This document shows positions 33,895-42,522 of a stretch of 50,178 nt of DNA, in pieces. The stretch is from UBA1081 sp045535305 (lineage in GTDB: Bacteria > Bacillota > Clostridia > Oscillospirales > Acutalibacteraceae). The stretch spans positions 1-50,178 of the forward strand of contig JAZSLJ010000062.1 in assembly GCA_045535305.1 (NCBI GenBank), in the 5' to 3' direction. Every line of letters starts with the position of its first letter. Position 1 is the stretch's first letter. Both the position numbers and the translations under genes were made by a program. The notes below the pieces were generated by a model, which saw only the letters and a list, made by a program, of their open reading frames with translations, did no database searches and was not told the origin of the DNA.

Positions 33895-36354
33895 ATGAAA
33901 CATCCCGAAATTGTTGGCAAAATGTCATTGGAACAGAAGGCAGCTTTTGTTTCAGGTTTCAACTATTGGCAGCTTCAGTATTCTGAAGAATTGGGTCTTC
34001 CCCAGATTATTGTAACAGACGGCCCTCACGGACTGCGTAAAAAGAATCCCGACAAAAAAGCAACAGACGGTGTAGGTCTGGGCAATTCAGTTCCCACAAC
34101 CTGTTTCCCCCCTGCTGCAACATCTTCTTGCTCATGGGATCCCGACCTTCTCAGATTAGAAGGCGAAACAATTGCAGAAGAATGCCTTAAAGAACAGGTT
34201 TCCGTTCTTCTCGGCCCCGGCACAAACATCAAGCGTTCTCCCACCTGCGGCAGAAACTTTGAATATTTCTCCGAAGACCCTTATCTTGCAGGTAAATGCT
34301 CTGCAGGCTTTGTAAACGGCGTACAGTCAAAGGGTATCGGAACATCACTCAAGCATTTTGCCTGTAACTCACAGGAAGCTTTCCGTATGGTTATCAATGA
34401 GGTGGTTGACGAGCGTGCTATGCGTGAGCTTTATCTCACCGCATTCGAAATCTGCGTAAAAGAGGCACAGCCCTGGACAATAATGAACTCATATAACCGT
34501 ATTAACGGTGTTTACGCATCACAGAATAAGCATCTTCAAGAGGAAATTCTTCGTGATGAATGGGGCTTTGAAAATCTCATCTTAACAGACTGGGGCGCAT
34601 CTGTTGACCGTATTCCCGGACTTCTGTACGGCACAGACCTTGAAATGCCCTCATCAGGCGATTTTAATACAAAGAAAATCGTTGCAGCCGTAAAGAGCGG
34701 CGAGCTTGACGAGGCTGTTCTTGATAAGAGAGTTGACAATGTTGTTGCTCTTATTATGAAGGCTAAAAAAGTTCTCAGCGATAAACATACATACGATAAA
34801 GATGCACATCATGCCGTTGCACGTAAGGTTGCAGAAGGCTCTATGGTTCTTCTTAAAAATGACGACGGTATTCTTCCCGTTAAAAAAGGTCAGAAGATTG
34901 CCGTTATCGGTGAACTTGCCGCATCACCCAGATTCCAGGGTGCAGGTTCATCAGTTATCAATCCCACAATGCTTGACAATGCTCTTGATGAACTCAAAAA
35001 GCTCGGTGCAGACGTAGTTTATGCAAGAGGCTACGATAAGAGTAAGGATGTTATTGATGCTTCTCTTGTAAGCAAGGCTGTTGCAGCTGCAAAGAGTGCA
35101 GATGTTGTACTTGTATTCGCAGGTCTTACAGATGAATTTGAAGGCGAAGGCTACGACAGATTGAATATTGAAATGCCCAAATGCCACAACAACCTTATTT
35201 CCGAGGTTGCAAAGGCAAATGCAAACACAGCAGTTGTTCTTGCAGGCGGTTCAGTTATCAATATGCCATGGATTAACGAGGTTAAAGGTCTTCTTAATGC
35301 AGGTCTCGGCGGTCAGGCAGGCGGCAGTGCAGTTGCAAACATTCTTATGGGTAACGTAAACCCCTCAGGTAAAACAAGCGAAACATATCCTCTTGCATAC
35401 GAAGAGAATCCCACATACGGCAACTATCCTGCAGGCCCTGTTACAAGTGAGCACAGAGAGTCTGTATACATCGGTTACCGTTATTACGATACAGCTAAGA
35501 AGGATGTGCTTTTCCCCTTCGGCTACGGTCTTTCATACACAACATTTGAATACAGCGATTTGAAGGTTTCTGCATCTGCAATCAAGGATACAGATACTCT
35601 TACCGTTTCATTCAAGGTTAAGAATACAGGCAGTGTTGACGGTGCAGAAATTGCTCAGGTTTACGTTGCCGATAAGGAGTCAACAATTTTCCGTCCTGTC
35701 AAGGAGCTTAAGGGCTTCAGAAAAGTATTCCTTGCAGCAGGCGAAGAAAAGGAAGTTGAAATTGAGCTTTCAAAGCGTGCATTTGCATTCTTTAACGTTG
35801 AAATCAACGATTGGATGGTTGAAACAGGCGAGTTTGATATTCTTGTTGCCGCATCAAGCCGTGATGTAAAGCTCAGCGCAACCGTTACTGTTGAATCAAC
35901 AGTTGATGCAAAAATCCCCGATTACAGACAGTCTGCTCCCGCATATTACACAGCAGATGTAAGCGGTATGACAGGCGAACAGTTTGTTGCTGTTTACGGA
36001 AGTGAGCTTCCTTCATCAGAGCCTGATACAACAAAGCCCATTGATATTTATTGCTGTCTTAACGATGCAAGACATACAAAGTGGGGCGGCAGAATATGCA
36101 GACTTATTGAAGGCATGATGGCTAAAATGGGTTCTGCTGAAAACGGCGACGGCAAAATGCTTGCTGCTATGGCAACACAGATTCCTGTCCGTAACTTTAT
36201 GGCTATGAGTATGGGCGTATTCTCTCCCAAGATGGCGGAAGGATTACTTATGATTCTTAATGACGGTCAGTCAAGTGCAAAGGGTCTTTGTAAGATTCTT
36301 GCAGGTATTCCCAAGGCAATTACACTTCTCCCCGCACTTATCAAATCAATCTAA
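33895..36354 (+). CDS. Glycoside hydrolase family 3 beta-glucosidase
   Basis: 819 residues, no signal peptide, so cytoplasmic. The GH3 N-terminal barrel contains VTDGPHGLR, LLGPGTNIKRSPTCGRNFEYFSEDP, KHFACNSQE and the nucleophile region LILTDWGAS (Asp near residue 232). The C-terminal GH3 domain (VLVFAGLTDEFEGEGYDR) is followed by FGYGLSYTTFEYS and a fibronectin-III-like domain. About 130 extra residues after the Fn3-like domain include a short helical, methionine-rich tail (KMLAAMATQIPVRNFMAMS) not typical of GH3. It should remove beta-linked glucose from short oligosaccharides; exact linkage is unknown. Confidence 0.93.
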   Translation: MKHPEIVGKMSLEQKAAFVSGFNYWQLQYSEELGLPQIIVTDGPHGLRKKNPDKKATDGVGLGNSVPTTCFPPAATSSCSWDPDLLRLEGETIAEECLKEQVSVLLGPGTNIKRSPTCGRNFEYFSEDPYLAGKCSAGFVNGVQSKGIGTSLKHFACNSQEAFRMVINEVVDERAMRELYLTAFEICVKEAQPWTIMNSYNRINGVYASQNKHLQEEILRDEWGFENLILTDWGASVDRIPGLLYGTDLEMPSSGDFNTKKIVAAVKSGELDEAVLDKRVDNVVALIMKAKKVLSDKHTYDKDAHHAVARKVAEGSMVLLKNDDGILPVKKGQKIAVIGELAASPRFQGAGSSVINPTMLDNALDELKKLGADVVYARGYDKSKDVIDASLVSKAVAAAKSADVVLVFAGLTDEFEGEGYDRLNIEMPKCHNNLISEVAKANANTAVVLAGGSVINMPWINEVKGLLNAGLGGQAGGSAVANILMGNVNPSGKTSETYPLAYEENPTYGNYPAGPVTSEHRESVYIGYRYYDTAKKDVLFPFGYGLSYTTFEYSDLKVSASAIKDTDTLTVSFKVKNTGSVDGAEIAQVYVADKESTIFRPVKELKGFRKVFLAAGEEKEVEIELSKRAFAFFNVEINDWMVETGEFDILVAASSRDVKLSATVTVESTVDAKIPDYRQSAPAYYTADVSGMTGEQFVAVYGSELPSSEPDTTKPIDIYCCLNDARHTKWGGRICRLIEGMMAKMGSAENGDGKMLAAMATQIPVRNFMAMSMGVFSPKMAEGLLMILNDGQSSAKGLCKILAGIPKAITLLPALIKSI

Positions 36355-36360
36355 ATAAAA

Positions 36361-36395
36361 ATAACTCCCGAAGTCCTTCGGGAGTTATTTTTTTT
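36361..36395. terminator. Strong terminator between convergent genes
   Basis: A perfect 13-bp stem ATAACTCCCGAAG / CTTCGGGAGTTAT (36361-36373/36376-36388), loop TC, is followed by T7. A-runs on the other side are short, so it works best for the GH3 gene; it lies 5 bases from the end of the convergent hydrolase gene. Confidence 0.9.
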
Positions 36396-36399
36396 GTTA

Positions 36400-37764
36400 T
36401 TATTCAAAAGAAAGCAGCGGAGTGAATTTTGATATTATCTGTTCATCGTCAGCACTGTTTTTAAGCTTGATATATGTCTTTGTGTAATATTCTCCGTGGT
36501 AGGGAAGCTCAAAATCAAAATACGGCTCCTGCTGATATCTTAATCTTGTAATCGGTGTAGAGTTTTCTGTAGAGTACAGATAACAAGCATATTCAATCTG
36601 ACTGCAATCAGATTTTGCATCAATGCGCACCGATAATTTGTTTGCGTTGATTTCGGTGTTTACGGTAATGCTTAAGGGTGATTTGTGATCATGCTGTGCG
36701 GTTGCTTTGTGGTATGTGTATAAACCTGTTTGCGGATTTTTATGCCTTGCACATGCCGTTACTGTATATATATCATCCTCGATAAGCATAAATGAATGTG
36801 AATTGCTTCCGGAAAAAAGCTTTCTGTTATGAAGTTTTGTTTTTTCTGTGCCGTATAAATGGTATTCGTATTCCACATCCTCATACGCAGGCTCAGTTTT
36901 CACATTTAAAACAATTCTGTCTTTTTGGAGCTGACTGTCAAGACTGATGGTTATAGGTAATTCTTTGCGCACATCAGTTTCCACATGCTGAACACAGTCT
37001 GCCTTTTCCGGCATACCGCCATGGCCGTTGACGTTGTAATAAAAATCAACTTTGAAGCGCTCGCTGCAATCAAGATTGTAATCAAAGCAATCTGAAAGAA
37101 ATGCAGGAATCTGCACCTTTGCATCATTTTTTGAAAAACTGTTGCAATAGATGTGAATTACGGGGAAAAACTTTTCTTTTTTTATAAAATCAGAAGCCTT
37201 CAATCTTTCAATAATCAGCTCTTCACCATCATTAAGAACTGAGTCAGCCAATGTCTGGAGTGTGTATTCATTATATTGGGTTGCATCAAGCTGGGGGTTT
37301 ACAACGGTAGCTTTTCCGTGGAACATGGTTGCCAGCATTATTGATGAAAAGCCACCGCCGCTTGAGCCGTAAAACAAGGTGTTACTTATCTTTATGTCAA
37401 GCTTGTTTAAAATTATTTTGATAAGCTCTGCAATATCCTTTAAATACCAACGCTCATTGGTTCCGTAGTACCAGGCAAGAGTCAGGTCATTTTTTAAATA
37501 AAGAGTGGGGTCAAAGTACCATATGCCGGTGCAGCTGAACTCATCCATCCATGTGCGGCGGCTGAAAACAGGAAGCTCCTTATTCAGTGTTTTGTTAACG
37601 TTTCCTGTGCCGAACACCGTGGCATATTCACTTTCTTTTTTATAGTTTATAAGAATTTCAAACTTTACACCGTCCCACATTATCTCATAAATGGTAGGCT
37701 CGGAGCATCGGAAGCTTTCTTTTTCAATTTCATAGTAATTGACAGATTGTTTTTTATAATCCAT
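36400..37764 (-). CDS. Alpha/beta-hydrolase-fold protein with C-terminal beta domains
   Basis: 454 residues. The nucleophile elbow is FYGSSGGGFSS, with the serine at about residue 135, and a likely catalytic histidine lies in NVNGHGGMPEKAD near residue 255. The upstream region FSRRTWMDEFSCTGIWYFDP and DLTLAWYYGT is typical of a poorly described hydrolase group seen beside polysaccharide and cell-surface genes. The last ~190 residues appear to form two beta-sandwich-like repeats (VEYEYHLYGTEKTKL and IEYACYLYSTENSTP are parallel segments). No signal peptide is seen. It follows an XRE-type regulator by 21 bases, so they likely form one operon. Substrate unknown. Confidence 0.65.
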   Translation of the reverse strand: MDYKKQSVNYYEIEKESFRCSEPTIYEIMWDGVKFEILINYKKESEYATVFGTGNVNKTLNKELPVFSRRTWMDEFSCTGIWYFDPTLYLKNDLTLAWYYGTNERWYLKDIAELIKIILNKLDIKISNTLFYGSSGGGFSSIMLATMFHGKATVVNPQLDATQYNEYTLQTLADSVLNDGEELIIERLKASDFIKKEKFFPVIHIYCNSFSKNDAKVQIPAFLSDCFDYNLDCSERFKVDFYYNVNGHGGMPEKADCVQHVETDVRKELPITISLDSQLQKDRIVLNVKTEPAYEDVEYEYHLYGTEKTKLHNRKLFSGSNSHSFMLIEDDIYTVTACARHKNPQTGLYTYHKATAQHDHKSPLSITVNTEINANKLSVRIDAKSDCSQIEYACYLYSTENSTPITRLRYQQEPYFDFELPYHGEYYTKTYIKLKNSADDEQIISKFTPLLSFE

Positions 37765-37785
37765 AGTTGATAAATCCTTTTTTAA

Positions 37786-38385
37786 TTATTTTTTCTTTAC
37801 ATACAAGCCCACAACCCAGTAGTAGCAGACAGCAAGTATAAAGAGTATCCATGCATATTTCCATGCGGAAAGGTATAATCCTGTAATAAGGAAAATTATA
37901 AGTGCGGCTTCAAACACGGGTAATGCTAAAAGCAAGCCTTTTTTTGTTTTTGCTCTTGCACCTATTGCAAAATGAATGTATGCGGGTATAAGCAAAAACA
38001 GTAACCACATGGGATGCCACAATTTAAATGCAAAACCAAGAAGAATGTATATTGAAACTATCAGTATGATAAAAGGAAACAGAAAAGCCAACAATTTTTT
38101 TGAAAGTCCGGGGAAAATAGGGGTATTTTTTGATTCGGTTTTTACTTTTTTATGTTCAGTATTTTGCGTTGTTTGCTGTTGCTTTTTGTTTCCTATAAGC
38201 TCGTCAAGACTTACATTATAAAGCTCTGATAAAAGAATGAGCGTATCTGTATCGGGTGTGGATTCTCCTCTTTCCCATTTTGATATTGCCTGTCGGCTGA
38301 TATTTAGTTTTTCAGCAAGAGCCTCCTGTGAATAACCGTTTCTTTTTCTTAAGTCAGCAAGATTTGAACCTAACTGAATACTCAT
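37786..38385 (-). CDS. XRE-type regulator with membrane C-terminus
   Basis: 199 residues from the ATG at 38385, 6 bases after AAAGGAAGTG. The N-terminal HTH_3 domain (LADLRKRNGYSQEALAEKLNISRQAISKWERGE and TLILLSELYNVSLDELIG) is followed by a charged linker (KKQQQTTQNTEHKK) and four hydrophobic helices (LLAFLFPFIILIVSIYILLG, WLLFLLIPAYIHFAIGA, LPVFEAALIIFLITGLYLSA, WILFILAVCYYWVVGLYV). Membrane-tethered XRE regulators are common in Clostridia. A palindrome between its own -35 and -10 boxes suggests autorepression. Confidence 0.92.
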   Translation of the reverse strand: MSIQLGSNLADLRKRNGYSQEALAEKLNISRQAISKWERGESTPDTDTLILLSELYNVSLDELIGNKKQQQTTQNTEHKKVKTESKNTPIFPGLSKKLLAFLFPFIILIVSIYILLGFAFKLWHPMWLLFLLIPAYIHFAIGARAKTKKGLLLALPVFEAALIIFLITGLYLSAWKYAWILFILAVCYYWVVGLYVKKK

Positions 38386-38414
38386 TGGTATCACTTCCTT
38401 TTTCATTTGCATTA

Positions 38415-38444
38415 ATTATACACTACATCTGTGATGTTTTTCAA
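38415..38444 (-). promoter_or_regulatory. Promoter and candidate operator of the XRE regulator gene
   Basis: On the minus strand TTGAAA (complement of 38439-38444), an 18-bp spacer and TATAAT (complement of 38415-38420). The spacer holds a palindrome ACATC-TGT-GATGT (38425-38437), well placed for a repressor. Confidence 0.65.
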
Positions 38445-38600
38445 TATCTTTTGCCGAAACTTAAGGTTGCGGACAGGATTTTTTTTGCAAACGGCAGTTG
38501 TCGCAACCGAAAGTATATGTTTTTTTTGTTGCCGATCACATAAAATGCAATCAAGGACAGCAAATGTCCGATATAAAATAACGAATGTGAGGAACAAACA

Positions 38601-39557
38601 ATGCTTAATATTATTAAAACAGAAAATTTCGGACTTCAGAGAAAGATAGTAGCCAATATGACAACTGAAAGCTGGCAGACAATACCCCACGTGGCATATA
38701 ACTATGAAGCAGACGTAACAGAGCTTCTTATTGCACTTAAAAAGATTAATGCATCAAGAAGCATAGATAAAAGAATAACAATAAATACACTTATGCTCAA
38801 GGTTATTGCCGAGGGACTTAAGGCTTCACCTCAGATGAATGCACATATCAATTATAACCAGAAGCTTGTAAGGGGAAGAACAGATACTTTTGAAGAAATC
38901 AATATTTCCGTACCCATGATAATGCCCACAGGTGAAATGATGACAATTAATGTGAGAGGCTTTGAGTGGATGAATCTTGATAATATCGGTGCAAAGTTTG
39001 CGGATATAAGAAGACGTGCGGAGAATACAATTCTTGATGAAGCTATGTATGAGGTATCGTTTGCAAACACAATAAACGAGCTTAAAAAGGGGAGAATTCT
39101 TAAAGCCCTCGGCAGACTTATAGGTGCAAAAACAGGTGAAAACAAAATTGAGCTTCTTACGGGCGAGGACAGAAGAAGATATTATTCAATCAGCGAGAAA
39201 GACAGACTCACAGGTTACGATATTGAACAGGGTACTGTAACCGTATCAAATCTCGGTTCACTTGATAAAAGCCTTACGGGCAGTGTTTCTATGCTTGAGG
39301 TTATTCCGCCTCAGGTTGCGGCATTCGGATTGGGCGCAATTCAGGATAAAGTTGTGTGTGCAACCGACAGTTGCGGCGCAAAAAATGCCGATTTCAGGAA
39401 GATTATGCCCATTTGTATTGCCTTTGACCACAGAGCGCTTGATTTTGGTGATATTGTTCCCTTTATCAAAAAGTGTGATTCAATTTTTGAAAATCCCTCA
39501 ATTATCAACAGCTGGATTGACGATGATATTGAATACGGCGCGTATAAGGAAGCATAA
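38601..39557 (+). CDS. Stand-alone 2-oxoacid-dehydrogenase-type acyltransferase domain
   Basis: 318 residues. It resembles the catalytic (E2/CAT-like) domain of 2-oxoacid dehydrogenase acyltransferases: NMTTESWQTIPHVAYNYEADVTELL at the start, TINTLMLKVIAEGLKASPQMNAHI, GTVTVSNLGSL in the middle, and the active-site histidine region CIAFDHRALDFGD (usual form DHRxxDGA) near residue 275. There is no lipoyl domain and no E3-binding domain, and no E1 or E3 gene nearby. It may be an acyltransferase that uses free acyl-CoA, or a scaffold-free relative. About 50 residues around 165-205 are an insertion relative to the usual domain. ATG 38601 follows GTGAGGAAC. Function unproven. Confidence 0.75.
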   Translation: MLNIIKTENFGLQRKIVANMTTESWQTIPHVAYNYEADVTELLIALKKINASRSIDKRITINTLMLKVIAEGLKASPQMNAHINYNQKLVRGRTDTFEEINISVPMIMPTGEMMTINVRGFEWMNLDNIGAKFADIRRRAENTILDEAMYEVSFANTINELKKGRILKALGRLIGAKTGENKIELLTGEDRRRYYSISEKDRLTGYDIEQGTVTVSNLGSLDKSLTGSVSMLEVIPPQVAAFGLGAIQDKVVCATDSCGAKNADFRKIMPICIAFDHRALDFGDIVPFIKKCDSIFENPSIINSWIDDDIEYGAYKEA

Positions 39558-39602
39558 TTCATGACAAAACTTTAAACAATATATTACATTATATCGTTTT
39601 TG

Positions 39603-39631
39603 TTGACAGCATTCCCTGTTTATTTTATCAT
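39603..39631 (+). promoter_or_regulatory. Promoter for the YjdF-like/sfsA pair
   Basis: TTGACA (39603-39608), a 17-bp spacer and TATCAT (39626-39631) lie 30 bases before the start codon. Inverted halves ATTCCC (near 39611) and GGGAAT (near 39651) bracket the start region. Confidence 0.65.
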
Positions 39632-39661
39632 TAAAGTATATTATTAAATGGGGAATGTGAA

Positions 39662-40435
39662 ATGAAAGCTTATTTTAAAAGAGTAAAAGAAAACTGCAAA
39701 GTGTGGGAAATCTGCTGGTGGTGGATTTGCCGAGGTCTTATGATTTATGCGTTGATTGCAGGACTTGTGGGTTATGTAAAAGGCACAAATGATTTTTCCG
39801 ATCCGTTGCAGGTTGTGGCAAACTTAGCGGCAATGTTTGCATGGGAAATTTTTATGATGTTTCCCGAAAAGAATGTTCTCAGGTTTGTGCCGTCTTATGT
39901 TCAGGATGTGTCGGTAGTCGTACTTTTTGCTGCATCCTTCTGCGGTAAGTTCTTGAATTTTTATTATGAAGTGCGTCTTTGGGACTCAGCCATGCATCTT
40001 GTCGGCGGCGGACTTTGCGTTCTTCTCGGATATCAACTTTTGGTTGCGATGCAGTTGCGTGATAAAAAAACCTGCTCCGTACCGATTGCGCTGTTATTTG
40101 CCTTCTGCTTCTCATTCTTTGCATCAACCTTGTGGGAGCTTTTTGAGTTCGCTATGGACCAGGTAATGTGTATGGGCGGAACAATGGGTGATGCTCAGCA
40201 TTGGAGCTATACGCTTGCACAAGGCACTCCCAAGGAGTTAACACTTTTTGACCCTGTTTATGCAGATCGATGGCCCTTAATGGATACAATGGCTGATATG
40301 GTGCTTAATACTGTAGGTGCAGTTATTGTATGGATTATTCTTAAATTTGTGCCGTTCTTCCATAAGGGTAAAAATGATGTGAATAAAAAAATCACCGAAA
40401 TGCTCGAAAAAGATGAGCAACTGACGGTTGCATAA
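39662..40435 (+). CDS. YjdF/DUF2238-like integral membrane protein (paralogue 1)
   Basis: 257 residues with about six membrane segments. The conserved heart of the family is visible: WDSAMHLVGGGLCVLLGYQLL, then FCFSFFASTLWELFEFAMDQ and a later MDTMADMVLNTVGAVIVW. The function of the family is unknown. The final base of its stop codon is the first base of the sfsA start (TAATG), so the two are coupled. A related protein, sharing the SHAGSGVLTS/WELYEYTMDR/DTMVDFI pattern, is encoded on the other strand at 42523-43230. Confidence 0.75.
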   Translation: MKAYFKRVKENCKVWEICWWWICRGLMIYALIAGLVGYVKGTNDFSDPLQVVANLAAMFAWEIFMMFPEKNVLRFVPSYVQDVSVVVLFAASFCGKFLNFYYEVRLWDSAMHLVGGGLCVLLGYQLLVAMQLRDKKTCSVPIALLFAFCFSFFASTLWELFEFAMDQVMCMGGTMGDAQHWSYTLAQGTPKELTLFDPVYADRWPLMDTMADMVLNTVGAVIVWIILKFVPFFHKGKNDVNKKITEMLEKDEQLTVA

Positions 40436-41151
40436 TGAAATATTCCAATATTATAAAGGCAAAGTTTATTTCAAGGCCGAACAGGTTTATAGCTCATGCG
40501 GAGCTTAACGGCGAAACCGTTGTCTGCCACGTTAAGAATACAGGCAGATGCAAGGAGCTTTTACAAAGCGGTTGCGAAGTCTATCTTACTGAAAGTGATA
40601 ATCCGGCACGAAAAACGAAATATGACCTTGTTGCGGTCAATAAAAACGGTGAACTTTTTAATATCGATTCCTATGCACCAAATATTGCCGCAGGGGAGTA
40701 TTTAAAGCAAAAATATCCGTTTGCAAAAATATATCCCGAAAGAAAATTCGGCAATTCCCGTTTTGATTTTTACATTGAAAACGGTGATGAAAAAATAATA
40801 GTCGAGGTTAAAGGCGTAACTCTTGAAAAAAACGGCGTTGCACTGTTTCCCGATGCCCCCACCGAAAGGGGAGTAAAGCATATAAAAGAGCTTACGGAGC
40901 TTGCGGGGAAAGGGTATAGAACACAGATACTTTTTGTTATCCAGACCGAAAATGTCAACTGTGTTTCACCTAACGATGAAACACATAAAGAATTCGGTGA
41001 TGCACTAAGATTTGCACAGCAAAACGGCGTAACGGTTACAGCTGTAAACTGCACCGTTACACCGGATAGTATGGAGATAAAAGATAAAATAGATGTGTTG
41101 CTAAACAATAATTTAATGTGCAATTTACAATGTACAATTTACAATTATTGA
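40435..41151 (+). CDS. sfsA: SfsA-family nuclease / sugar fermentation stimulation protein
   Basis: 238 residues. Family motifs FISRPNRFIAHAEL, CHVKNTGRCKELL, SRFDFYIENGDEKIIVEVKGVTLE and the D-E-K nuclease-like core, then FPDAPTERGVKHIKEL, are all present. E. coli SfsA has been reported to bind DNA and to have nuclease activity. The last ~15 codons (from NNNLMCNL) lie inside the palindromic mini-element that begins at 41104, so the native C-terminus near DKIDVLL has been extended by the insertion. The core enzyme is intact. Confidence 0.9.
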   Translation: MKYSNIIKAKFISRPNRFIAHAELNGETVVCHVKNTGRCKELLQSGCEVYLTESDNPARKTKYDLVAVNKNGELFNIDSYAPNIAAGEYLKQKYPFAKIYPERKFGNSRFDFYIENGDEKIIVEVKGVTLEKNGVALFPDAPTERGVKHIKELTELAGKGYRTQILFVIQTENVNCVSPNDETHKEFGDALRFAQQNGVTVTAVNCTVTPDSMEIKDKIDVLLNNNLMCNLQCTIYNY

Positions 41152-41235
41152 ATATACAAATCGGGTTAAAGGGCGAAGCCCTTTCCACCATTGTACATTA
41201 TACATTGTACATTGTTAATTAGCTAAATTATTGTT
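41104..41235. mobile_element. Palindromic mini-element, copy B (MITE-like)
   Basis: 132 bp with the same termini as copy A: AACAATAATT (41104-41113) and AATTATTGTT (41226-41235). It has the same hairpin AAAGGGC/GCCCTTT (41168-41184, loop GAA) and most of the arm sequence matches copy A at 11230-11363. The left end overlaps the sfsA reading frame and provides its stop codon (TGA at 41149). Confidence 0.8.
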
Positions 41236-41261
41236 TTCTTTATTTTCTGTTGTAAAAAATG

Positions 41262-41290
41262 GGTTGACTCGCTTGAGCCAACCTGTTTTT
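41262..41290. terminator. Terminator between sfsA and the metallophosphoesterase gene
   Basis: Stem GGTTGACTC (41262-41270) / GAGCCAACC (41275-41283) with one mismatch. T-runs follow on both strands (GTTTTTTT on plus; CCCATTTTTT on minus), so it can serve both convergent genes. Confidence 0.8.
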
Positions 41291-42415
41291 TTATATTTTT
41301 GTATCTGTTATTCTTGCGATTTCGATTGATTCGGTATATATATCCGTCGGGTTATTTTCGTCAAGCACGATAAGTCTGCCGCCGTGCTCCATTCCGTAGG
41401 TAAAGTATCCTGCACCAAGTGTCTGATAAAGATTAATTCCGTCAATATTGATATGGAAATCATTAACATGGTCATGTCCGAAAAATGCGGCAATAATATC
41501 ACCCGTCTTTTTCCAGCTTTCAAACTGATTGCGGTGGTCGTTTGCCATGTATGGCGGACAGGGACATTCTCTTATTCTGCCCTCGATTATTTCGTGGCCG
41601 AATTTAAAATATTTTCCGTCGCGTTCAAAGGTGTAATCCTCGTCGGCTGTTACCTTTTTGAATCCGTCAAGCTCCTGCTGAACGGGAATATGCTGAAACA
41701 GTATTGCAGGCAAGGGATTGCCGCCGTTTGCTTCTTTCAGCTGAGCGGCTCTTTTTTCATACCATTCAATCTGGTCGTCATGTACAAAATCATAAGCCAA
41801 ACCGCCTTCGGCATTTCTTTGATAATCGTTTGAGTCAATCAGCCAGATTGCAAATGCATCCTTGTCGCTTTTTGAGCTTTTTATTGTAACACAGCAGTTG
41901 CCGCAGCCGTAAACATCCGCATCGTTAAGGTTTGAACGGCAGTTTGGATATTCCATATACTGAAGCATCTGAAACTCAGTGTGGAAACCTTCTTCGCCGT
42001 CGTGATTGCCGAAAACAACGCAAAGGGGAATATTTTTCTCCCTTATCTTTTTTGTGATTTTCTGTATGGTGCTCTGCACATAGTTGTATGTAAATTCTTC
42101 CCAGTAGCCGCTTATGTTATCACCGCCGAAAACTACTAAATCGGGATTGGTTCTGTCAATAAGGCTCTCAATAACATTTATTGTTTCCTTGTCGCGGCTT
42201 TCGGGGATTTCACGGTTTTCATCATCGTCCATAATCGGCTCAACATCGTGAATATCGGTTATATGTAAAATTCTGAATTTGCCGTCTGCATTGAATTTAA
42301 GGGGAGCAGGTGCTTCTCTTTGAAATTTTGCAGTTTTCCATTTTTTAGGACTACCCATAGCTGTAAGACAGGGAAGTGCAAATCCCAATAAAAATGCTTT
42401 GAATATTTTGCTCAT
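41291..42415 (-). CDS. Calcineurin-like metallophosphoesterase
   Basis: 374 residues from the ATG at 42415, preceded by AGGAGTG. The N-terminus (SKIFKAFLLGFALPCLTAMG) is hydrophobic and may be a signal or anchor. Metal-binding motifs of the family are complete: RILHITDIHDVE (DxH), LVVFGGDNISG (GDN), VFGNHDGEEGF (GNHD), LFQHIPV and AFFGHDHVNDF (GHDH). It resembles fungal/plant-type and bacterial purple-phosphatase-like phosphodiesterases. Substrate unknown. The terminator on its 3' side is shared with sfsA. Confidence 0.9.
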   Translation of the reverse strand: MSKIFKAFLLGFALPCLTAMGSPKKWKTAKFQREAPAPLKFNADGKFRILHITDIHDVEPIMDDDENREIPESRDKETINVIESLIDRTNPDLVVFGGDNISGYWEEFTYNYVQSTIQKITKKIREKNIPLCVVFGNHDGEEGFHTEFQMLQYMEYPNCRSNLNDADVYGCGNCCVTIKSSKSDKDAFAIWLIDSNDYQRNAEGGLAYDFVHDDQIEWYEKRAAQLKEANGGNPLPAILFQHIPVQQELDGFKKVTADEDYTFERDGKYFKFGHEIIEGRIRECPCPPYMANDHRNQFESWKKTGDIIAAFFGHDHVNDFHINIDGINLYQTLGAGYFTYGMEHGGRLIVLDENNPTDIYTESIEIARITDTKI

Positions 42416-42468
42416 TGTTATCACTCCTTGGTAAAAAGCATAGCACAAAATGGGTTTAAAATCAATAA

Positions 42469-42494
42469 TAAAAAAAGAGCATCAGCCGATGCTC
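42469..42494 (-). terminator. Terminator of the second YjdF-like gene
   Basis: On the minus strand, stem GAGCATC/GATGCTC (42488-42494/42477-42483), loop GGCT, is followed by a TTTTTTT run (complement of 42470-42476). It separates this gene from the phosphoesterase gene downstream. Confidence 0.85.
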
Positions 42495-42522
42495 CTCTTT
42501 GTGTTTAATTACGTATTGTGAA

